From NCBI RefSeq assembly GCF_014529535.1, contig NW_023503608.1, positions 7,428,501-7,492,500 on the forward strand: a stretch of DNA of 64,000 bases, read 5' to 3'. The notes under the pieces were generated by a model. The model ran no database searches. It was given only the letters and a program-made list of their open reading frames with translations, and was not told the DNA's origin. A program made the position numbers and the translations under genes. Positions within the stretch are counted from its first letter, which is position 1. Each line of letters opens with the position of its first letter. Of this stretch, positions 55,092 to 64,000 are shown one piece after another. Source of the stretch: Bradysia coprophila (taxonomy: Eukaryota > Arthropoda > Insecta > Diptera > Sciaridae).

Positions 55092-57058
55092 GGAAACAAG
55101 CCATCGGCGATTTTTGAAGGGTATACAGTAATTGAATCAGGGGACCCTCCTGAGTCATTTGCAACAAAAAAAAATCCTCGAAGTAATTATGTTTTCACGC
55201 CAGAAATCATAAAAAATTGTACTGAGTGAGGGTGACCAAAATAGTTTTTGTTGCATATCACCAACAATGTGTAACGCATTGATGTGAAATTATGGTGGTT
55301 GGCAGAGGTGTTGAGGACGCATATGTTGACCTTTAAAAAATATCGAAATTTTTTCGTGTATGTGGTGCAGTAGCTATTTTAGGGGGAAAAAATACAAATT
55401 TTGGAGAGTGTTTACAAAAAACTACAACGATAGACTTGGAAGATATGGGTATTGTTGCGTAGGTAGTGACCTCTACTATCCATGACACCATGAACCTACC
55501 GCGGCACGACTTTCGTTGAGCTTCTATTTTGATTGAAGTGTACTAACACAAAAATTCTGTAGAATTCTAATTTTTTTCGCCTCTATTTTAATTTTTCTGA
55601 CGTATGAGACAATTTTAAGTCAGGGCTGGAGTTACTGCTGTTGGATTTGCAATCTATTGATCTGGCATAAGCATACATTGACAATAGTGTAGTATGCCTT
55701 GATCGGGTTGCAACTAATCTAGTCTGTTTACATATATCAGTCAACATGTTCGGAAGCTTTTCAATAAATTATTTATGTTCACTTTGTAGTCTGTGGTTGT
55801 TACCTCTCAGGGAACCCGGAAAATCAACAGGTTATGGGCCCAGATAACGCGGATAATGTGGAAGAAGTTCAATTTTTTATAATAATTTATTTTGCTCGAT
55901 GTGAGACGATGCTGGAATTATACGATCGGAATTGGCACAATAGCACACGATCGGAATTATCAAAGTATAAAAATGGCAGGGTACTGCAGAATAAATGGTG
56001 CTGGAATCTATACGATTGGAATTTTGCAAACGCTCTTAGTTCGCTACATGAACGGAATTGGCAAAAGATCGGAACTAATGACACGTTTGGAATTTGGCAT
56101 ACGATCGGATACGATTGGAATCAGCAAACAAACGGAATCGATAATGAAACAATCGGAAACGGCACACGATTGGAATCACTAATCGGAAACGGCTGGAAAT
56201 GACGATTGGAATGAAACGATTGTACGGGTAGTCGTGATACGGTTTCAAGGAAGTCTGTAGTGACAATGATAATCGAGGAAGTTGCGACAGTTACAATCGG
56301 GAAAGTTACAAAAAAAAGAAATGGAAACGACTGGAAATGGGAGAAATTGGAAGTGCAACAAATCAACAAATTTTTGAGATGAACGTGACGACGTGATTGA
56401 TTTTAGATTTTAGCGACAGTTTCGAAATCGGAAAAGAGGATGAGGAATGAAAATCGGGAATCGCGAAGATGGATCTAGAAACGAAATGTAATCGGGATTC
56501 AAAATAGATTTCGAACTCTAAGAATTTGTGCAAATTTACATGGCTGAGGAAATTATTTACTTGAGGAGGTGCAGTGCTAGATCACAAGATTGAGGAGGTG
56601 TGTTGGATTTGCAATCTATTGATCTAGCATAAGCATATATTGACAATAGTGTAGTATGCCTTGATCGGGTTGCAACTAATCTAGTCAGTTTACATATATC
56701 AGTCAACATGTTCGGAAGCTTTTCAATAAATTATTTATGTTCACTTTGTAGTCTGTGGTTGTTACCTCTCAGGGAACCCGGAAAATCAACAACTGCCACC
56801 TTACGCTTCGGGAAATTTCGCTCAGGATTTAAAAAATTTGAAAAAAATCCAACTAATTCAATTGTGTCATACGTTCCTCGGGTATCTCCAGACTTTCCCG
56901 TATGGCCAGTGTGGCATTGTATCAAGTGTTTACTAGCATATTATAATCATTTTTTGTACGTCGGCCACTTACCGGAAGGATTTGGAAACATGTCACAAGT
57001 TCTCGAATACGAGAACTTGTGAAAATTTTATACCCTTCAAAAATCGCCGATGGCTTGT
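55092..57058. repeat. inverted-repeat pair enclosing the LTR element
   Basis: About 31 bp (AACAAGCCATCGGCGATTTT, then TGAAGGGTATA) at 55092-55122 is repeated inverted at 57028-57058. They may be the ends of a DNA element of about 0.8 kb into which the LTR element (55639-56791) jumped. No target duplication could be assigned. Confidence 0.55.
55639..56791 (+). mobile_element. miniature Ty1/copia-type LTR element (TRIM-like), non-coding
   Basis: Two 191-bp direct repeats (55639-55829 and 56601-56791) begin TGTTGG and end CAACA. They are flanked by the exact 5-bp target duplication ACTGC (55634-55638 and 56792-56796). Right after the first repeat comes GGTTATGGGCCCAG, the copia-type primer-binding site for initiator tRNA-Met. 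A purine-rich GAGGAGGTG precedes the second repeat. The 771-bp interior carries no gag or pol, only degenerate ACGATCGGAATTGG-like words, so it is a short form that never coded or has lost its genes. The repeats differ at about three places in 191, so the insertion is young. It would need proteins from a full copia element. Confidence 0.9.
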
Positions 57059-57914
57059 TTTTAAGTTGTACGTACCCATTCAGCTGTACTGTGAAACTTC
57101 ACTAACTAAGAGAAGCTGAAACATTTAACTAACACTATGTACATTAGAATAATTTGGTTTCAACCGTAAAAAGTGGTGAATAATACGAAATCACATTTAA
57201 TAGTTATTTATGCAACTCGAGATCATAATGTTCGAAAACTGCGAACTGTAGATCGCTCTGTTGCGTTAAACGTTGTATGAATCTAGGTGAGAAGTTCTTG
57301 ATTAGGCTCACTATGTGTATTATGACATACGGCCTGCAGCCTCGTCTCATAATTACACATCTGGAGCCTAATTCTAATAAAATCTTGGTATAACTTCGGT
57401 CGTACGGAATTTTGAGAAAACTTTCAGATTTTGGGATAACTTCAGTCGTACGGAATTATGAGAAATCCTTAAAATCCAAAAATCTGAAAGTTTTCTCAAA
57501 ATTCCGTACGACCATAGATTTCCCAAAGTTTTAAAATTTTCTCAAAATTCCAGACGACAGCAGATATCCCAAAAGTTTTCTTAAAATACCAAATGCCTAA
57601 AGATTTCTCAAAATTGATTTAACGCCACGAAATAGCGTTAACTTATTTTGTAGCGCATAATCGTTCAGGGTTAGCGATATCGCTAAAATTTTGAGAAAAC
57701 TTTTGAGCTAACTTAACCGTCATGCCAATACTCTCTCTAGCATCCAAACTCTCTCAAAAAATCGACTTAGGGGGGAAAGTAAGTTTGAGAAACACTGATT
57801 TTTAATATGGCTTAAACACAACAACAACAACACGAGCGAACAAAGTAGCAGTGATTCATAAACGTATCTACCACCTTAATAATTGTAGTTTGGTTGCTAG
57901 GGAGAGTATTGGTC
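57059..57914. repeat. spacer with dispersed repeat copy B and CGTACGGAATTTTGAGAAAAC array
   Basis: 57205-57311 is the second copy of the repeat at 11096-11202. 57395-57620 has four or five copies, direct and inverted, of a piece near CGTACGGAATTTTGAGAAAA. No gene. Confidence 0.6.
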
Positions 57915-58570
57915 ATGCTTTTGTTATTCAATGTACAAAATTTATTCTACAAAACGAGTCCTTTCAGTCAACATAAATTTTCAATTGAAATTTCAATTGT
58001 CAAAATAATATGGACACCATTGATTTATAATGACAAGAAAGTACATTCATCTCATTCTCATTTCTTTTATTGTTTTGATAAAATTTTTGTATTTTAAAGA
58101 AATTCTTTTTATTATTTATTATAACTCGAAGTAAATAAAGTCGAAGCATTACAATTTGATCGATTCTATTCATTTTTAAATAATTATAGTTTTTCAAGAA
58201 ATCATTTCGAAAACATTACAGTATAAAAGCTTACACATGCGCATTAGAGCTGTTTACTCGCGGTATACCTGCGGGTAATCCGTTCAAATGCACGTGTCTA
58301 AGCTTTTATACTGTAATGTGTTCGAAATGATTTCTTCGAAAACTACAATTATTTAAAAATGAATTAAATCAGTAGAATCGATCAAATTATAATGCTCCGA
58401 CTTTATACAAATACTAAAATCAAGCAAAACTGAAAAAGTAATGAAAAATAAAAATTTTTGCGAGATGTCATTTTAACAATTGCCATTTCAATCGAAAATG
58501 TATTTGGCTTAGTGGACTGGTTTTGTAGAATAAGTTTTGCGAATTTAACAAAAGCAAAAATTTAATGTTT
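57915..58570. repeat. 656-bp fold-back
   Basis: The arms of about 300 bp (inner part 58140-58215 versus 58310-58385; outer part TTCTACAAAAC(G/C)AGTCC) are inverted repeats with indels. The centre at about 58255-58275 has CGCGGTATACCTGCGG. It is probably a MITE-like palindromic element. Open frames inside are shadows. Confidence 0.75.
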
Positions 58571-60830
58571 GTAAAGTAGAATTTAACTAAACTCCACTTC
58601 CACATAGTACGTAATAATTACTAGAATGATCACCGAAACTAATTGATCAATGCAAAAATTGAACTTGAATTCAAGCAAATTTATTCGGCATTTGAAAAAG
58701 AGCCGCTAATATATGCAACTATATAGTACGTTTGACAACTGACAAAAATTATGGAATGTAATGTGGATTTCATTTAGTGGATTTATTTAAAATTCTCGAG
58801 ATTGGGTGGCTTTTAAGAATTAGCCACTGTAAATTACGAGAAAAATTCCGGAATTTAAGCCCAAGGCATGATAAACCACATAACCAATGTCTTAAACTAA
58901 ATTAATTTGACAATTTTAATAAATTATTATATCTGCGACAATTCTGCTCGATTGACATGGAACAAAGAAAATAAATCCATCTGTCAGCTAGTATCGAATT
59001 TCATAATTCTACTTTTCTGCTGATTAACAATTTTTTATTCCAATAAACAGATTTCGTTTATTTTTATTTTGTCTTTGTCCCTGATGGGGGGGCTTCACAT
59101 AATATTATCACAAAAATTCTTATTTATTTTTAACAAAAAAAAACTCCGATTACCTCTGACATACATACAAGTCAAACTTGTATGAGTAATGTGCATTGGG
59201 AATCGAATATATACTTAATGAAATGGCTAAGACTTTAATCTTCCATACTACCGAGTCTTATCAATAATTCTACATAAATATTTATATTTTCTTTGTAAGT
59301 CAACATTATCCGGTTTGAATCGGTTTCTATTGAACTCACTATAAAGATCAATAAGTCACAATTAAAGACAGATAAACTGGGATTGCGCTGGATTTAATAT
59401 ACTTACAGATTTTCCTTTTTAAATTATAAATTCTTCACCATAGGTCATTTGCTTGGCGATTACACTTTCTTGCATAAATCAGTTATACGCAGATAAAAAT
59501 TTGTATTTAAATTAATGACTATGATCAATGTCCGTCATACGGCTTCAATTGATATTGAAAGAATAGTAACTTTTCGCGGACGGCTATGTCATCTTCCATC
59601 GATAGCCACGACAAAATATGCAACGATGTTAAAGGGGGTTGAACGGTTTTAAAAACTAATGAGCTGAGAGATTTAGTACTTATATCATCAATCTGTTGTC
59701 TCATCCGTCACACAATATAGAAAATTCAAATTGAAATTGAAGGTGTTGATCAATGCAAAAAACCTTACGAATAAAATATTTATTGAAAGGTTTGTCGTAA
59801 CAGACAGGCTGAATTTTGGAAGTTCTAACTTGCCACGGAAAGGAGTTTTCTACTATGTGAGACGGCTGCGATATACACTAAGACTACCCAGGTTGGGACC
59901 TTCATAGAAACTGATTTGAAAACAGGATCCACAGGATCGCTCTTATTTTGTTTAACGTATGGATTTATTTGACCTCACATCCATTTTTTTCTGATTTTTT
60001 TTTCGTAGATTTTTCGAAAATCGAGAAAATTTGAATAGATTGCTGGAAATTAGTTCATTTTGAGAAAATTCACCAAAACTGAAAAAATTAAGTAAAATCT
60101 TACAGAAATTCTCAAAGATAGGCAATGGGACTCATAATACCAAAGCCATTTTCAGAGGATTTTTACAATTCACTGTTTCACTGTCAAAATCGTAGTAATT
60201 TTTTTGTACGCGAAAAAATTCGCAAATATTATTTAAAAGCAACCAAACACGGTCATTGTGATAAGCGTCTTTTTTGACAAAATCATATCTTTCTAATTAA
60301 AATAAAAATTTTCCATTCCAGTTCAAATCACAAATGAATTTAAGACCAAAAAAAAAAACAGTAAACCAGAAAAAATGTTAAAAATAAAACATCTCGTAAA
60401 ACAACAAATCTTCACTGACCGATACGATGGAGTTTTCGCATAGAATGTTTTGTTGTTGGTACAGAGATAAAATGCGATTTCAGCCAATAAAAAAATGATT
60501 TAATTTACATTTAATATGAATTTGTTATTACAATTTACTTGAAACCGGATTGATTTGGATTTTCGTTTGATTTCGATGTCTCTCGTCTTATCAGAACTTG
60601 TAGCACTGTGTGCTTGCTGAAAATATTAGTCATCTAATAGCGACAACGGCGACAAAGCTAAGCTTTCGACAGTATTATCTCTTGTGCAAAACGCGTAGAC
60701 TGAAGAAGTAATAGATTCAATAAGCGATATTAAAACGGAAGAGGTAACAGATTTAATTACTGTATAGAAGAATAGAGGTGCCCTTTCCCTTTTTATAAGT
60801 TGTACACATTTTAATAAACAGGCTATGAGC
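58571..60830. other. intergenic, AT-rich
   Basis: No supported gene or transposon protein. A-runs near 59140 and 60350. Confidence 0.4.
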
Positions 60831-61924
60831 CAGAGCCTAAAATAACATACATCGTTGGGGGAAAAGTGCACCAGACGCCCTCTGAGGTGCTCCAACGCCT
60901 TTCCCTGTCCTCTGGCGGAGGACGACTCTTATTTCCTGTCAAAAAATATTTAGAAAAATACCTCAAAAGAAATATTTTTGAGACCAGAAAAAAAATGAAA
61001 ACTATTAACGGTAGTAGATATATCTCTCTAAAACTAAAACTCTCATTGCGAGTTGAAACAAAAATTTCTACGGTTGAAAATTACTCGAGTTAAAGTGTCG
61101 ACGAGATACAAGATCTTTTGAAAATAATGGGTCCATTCACGAACTTATCCTGTAAATTTTTTTGGAACTCTACTTACAGGAAAATAATTCTGCTAGATAA
61201 TTCTTGCACTTCTACTTCAGGAGCTCAGTAATAGAAGATCAGTTTAGATTTGTTCATGTTACCGTGTAGAAATAAGTTTAAATATATTCTACATTTGTCG
61301 CAAATTTTTGAAAACCTACTATACATTCTTACAGTAGTACACGAAATTCTGAGTATCAGACTGACACTTCATCTCGTAAAATTGTTGTTTCCATTAGCTT
61401 TATAACACCATGATCCATACGATACCATACCACCATCTATTATTCTTCATTATTTTCATTTAATTACCAAAATTTAATAGTGGTGCAAAATTTTCGCTCG
61501 CTCCGCTCGCAGTTCTTTTCTTTTCTGATCTTAAATAAATGATCATTTTTTAGACTTCCAACCTCCATAAGATTCCTTATGTTAGTCCCTGTCTCTAGCT
61601 TCACTTTTCTTAGTGTTATTGTCAGTGTTTTATGACTGTGAGGCAAATTTCACGAATTTGAGTCGCTCGACCGACGTTTACAGGGCATTAAAGTCGTGGT
61701 GCTATGGTAAATGGAAGGCATACACTCTGAAGTTAAGAAATGTGACTTTGTTATTTCAGAACCGAAACCTCAGTGTATGGGAAAATATTCTTTTTTCAAA
61801 CATATACTCCATTTCCGTTAAATGTATGCGCATTTTCGGTTTAGAAAATGCGCCTTTTCCGTTTAGAAAATGCGCCTTTTTGCGAAAAGTGCACCCCAGT
61901 CGAAAATCCTTACTTTAGGCTCTG
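60831..61924. mobile_element. 1.1-kb hAT-type non-autonomous element
   Basis: The ends CAGAGCCTAAAATAA and (reverse) CAGAGCCTAAAGTAA are flanked by the exact 8-bp duplication CTATGAGC (60823-60830 and 61925-61932). The subterminal AAAAGTGCACC is also inverted between ends. Near the right end TTTAGAAAATGCGCC(T)TTTTCCG is doubled. No transposase. Confidence 0.85.
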
Positions 61925-61932
61925 CTATGAGC

Positions 61933-64000
61933 TATAGAGAGGGATCTCAATAAAACAGTACATTTACAAGATTATGCCAATAAGAAGGTTGAACTTGATC
62001 TTGACTTCGATAAGAAAGTTGAACAAGTCATTGAGTGTGACAATTCTTGGAAATCTCTACTAGGTACTCCAGGAAATTAAAATCATTGTCCTTGGCTTCA
62101 TTCAAAATCAAGGAATTACGTTCCACCGCCTGTGGGCTTTTGCAAATCATTTACATTACACTGTGACGCCATCTCTAATTTAATTTTTTACAGTTCGTTC
62201 ATTACTTCCACAATAAAAGAACGCACTTCCGATCCGACGTAATCATTTAACACAAAAAAAACCTTCCGATCGAAGGTCATCACACCAATATATTGGTTTA
62301 GAAATCTGAGAATCATTCATGTTGGCTTGTCCTGATAAAACTTTACGCATTTGATTTTCGATATTCGTGGATAAGATAATGCTTTGTAGCGCTGTAAAAA
62401 TGGACTTGTGTACTTTGGGCGTTTTTAATTGGAAACTTTATCTCGAAAAACAATCTTCGTTCACCTCCAGACATTTTATACTTTGGAACTGATTTAAAAT
62501 TTTGGTTGAAAAAAAAAGTGATTACCGTCGATTGGTCACCAGTTTTTTTTTCTTACTCACTCATCTTTCGAATTGAGTTGTTAGTCAGGAATAAGTGCAT
62601 TGACTAAAGAAGTATCCGAAACAATGTGGCTATTCTGTCATTACTTTAGTAACAACAACTTTTTGACTGGTTGAAAATTTTGAAAGAGAGTCAATTAATA
62701 GAAAATTAACTTTTTTCCCGACGATTCATTTTTGTTACTTCTCACATCAATACAGTCTCATTTTATATAAACAGCCTCGATGAAGCGAGGCTGTTTAATT
62801 TTAGACATCGTCTTCGGCTCAGATCAATAAAGTACTCATTACAATTCGGTGTTTTGTTTGTAGTTATATAAATGACATTACCGCATCACATACGGTTTGG
62901 ATGTCTGCATTGTACAAGCGCTCGTACGTACAAAACTAGAAAAACTGTGTGATACTAATTTTCATTTTGCAAGAATTTATGACTTGCACAAACGAAATAG
63001 CAAGGTTTTCAATAAGTACAGTTCACTCAACACGTACATCTCCGTTTGTGCATATGCAAACATCAGATGTGTCGCACAAGTGTGCGCGTGTAAGCTTTTG
63101 AATATTTAATTCAGAAAGATCTTTAATAGCTAATTTATAGCTCCGAGGCCGAAGCTCGTTACAAAAAACCTTTTTTTTTTTTTAAATTATGGAGACTGAA
63201 AAATCTTTTTCTCCAAAAAAAAATTTGCTACAAACTTGTGTGTATAGAAATCCTACGAGAAACGCAATTATTTAATGTAATACACACCATACCTCTGAGC
63301 AAATAAAAAAAGTAACAAAAAAACAGCAGCTTCAAACGTTTGCTATTCAAACGAATATTTTCTTATTTGTCGAGGCCTGTTTGTGAATTTTCCAAGTGGT
63401 TCAGGTCTCTCGTTTGTTGACTATCGAGAAAAAAAATGTGTCTCACCATCCAAGTCACAGGTATATTGACATAGACAAGGTATAACCAAATTTTTCTTTG
63501 TTAAAATTTCAAATTGAAATGACTCCGTCAATGTCAAATCGGTAAGGTGTTTTATTTGCAATGGAGGATCGATGTTATACTTGTCTGTACATTGAATTTG
63601 GTGTAGTAACTTTTTGCGACTAGGTATGTGGTGCTTATTTGCTATTCCAAATTCAAAGACATTTTAATGACAAATAAATAATCACATGCTCATCACATTC
63701 TATCGGAAAGGTACTAGCGAATTGTTGTTACTATACCATTGATCGGTGTACGATAAAAACCAGACCGTTTTTTTCTGTAATAATTTCGAAAATCAGGTGA
63801 TATCGAACGATGCTCGAAATATTTATCAAAAAATGGATGATGACAGACTAGAAAATTAAGTGAGAAACTTTCTCATTGGTTCACGTTGGTTAGAGCGTCT
63901 GATAAAAGTACCTTTTAGAGACTCGAGAGATATCATGGTGGATCAGTTGTCGTTATGACTCCCCACATATTTTCGTCGATCGTGTGCTCCTTCATTAAAA
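61933..64000. other. intergenic to the end of the window
   Basis: A hairpin AACAGCCTCGATGAAGCGAGGCTGTT (written as AACAGCCTCG, ATGAAG, CGAGGCTGTT) at about 62771-62796, and a T-run near 63170. No gene is supported; a 70-codon open frame near 62900 is within chance. Confidence 0.4.

Noticed and set aside
55834-56202. 122-codon open frame with repeated DWN/RNW words
   Set aside because: It is the repeat-word interior of the miniature LTR element, with counterparts in other frames; no retroelement protein similarity.
57395-57620. Possible CRISPR-like spaced repeats
   Set aside because: Repeats are of mixed orientation and uneven spacing in a eukaryotic genome; no array structure.
62771-62796. 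Rho-independent-terminator-like hairpin
   Set aside because: Bacterial terminators do not apply in nuclear fly DNA; more likely one of the short palindromes of this region.

Overview
The window is nuclear DNA of a small AT-rich insect, most likely a nematoceran fly; a sciarid fungus gnat would fit, but that is inference. Support comes from short introns with GT..AG ends, a parkin gene that matches the fly protein in exon-by-exon order and length (483 codons), AATAAA signals at stops, and dense small transposons. I see no bacterial operon, CRISPR, rRNA or tRNA.

Layout. 1-5800 is gene-poor: AT-rich DNA, a decayed coding relic (1770-2760) and a complete 1.4 kb TA-flanked transposon (3820-5195). 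5836-7152 (-) holds an intronless unrecognised 438-aa gene. 10.3-13.4 kb has two convergent lipocalin-like secreted protein genes separated by a 1 kb hAT-type element. 15.7-24.1 kb is the gene-dense core: parkin (-), head-to-head with an OARD1/TARG1 macrodomain hydrolase (+), then TRMT112 (+) with a large inverted repeat in intron 2, an unrecognised HELAH-motif gene (+), and a broken partial copy of TRMT112. 27.3-36.5 kb contains three paralogues of the malate/L-lactate (YlbC/YjmC-type) dehydrogenase family with, between copies 2 and 3, an opposite-strand gene for a secreted protein that carries the four active-site positions of ADP-ribosyl cyclase/CD38. 38.0-39.4 kb is a six-exon MATH-BTB (SPOP-like) gene, 42.2-43.1 kb a secreted protein with an Asp-rich tail, and 43.7-45.5 kb (-) a six-exon GH9 endoglucanase with an unusual hydrophobic C-terminus. 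46-64 kb has no convincing gene; it is mostly repeats: an ATCGATAA-rich hAT element, GC-cored fold-backs, a miniature copia-type LTR element (55639-56791), a 650 bp fold-back and a 1.1 kb hAT-type element.

The genes do not form one pathway. Themes: NAD/ADP-ribose chemistry (dehydrogenases, cyclase-like protein, OARD1), ubiquitin ligation (parkin, MATH-BTB), secreted or digestive proteins (lipocalins, cellulase, acidic protein). The most novel material is the transposon content: several MITE families with intact target-site duplications, three of which share the end CAA(A/C)GCAC and a 7-bp duplication, one nested in another. Exon limits were read by eye and checked by reading-frame arithmetic (each spliced gene sums to a whole number of codons).
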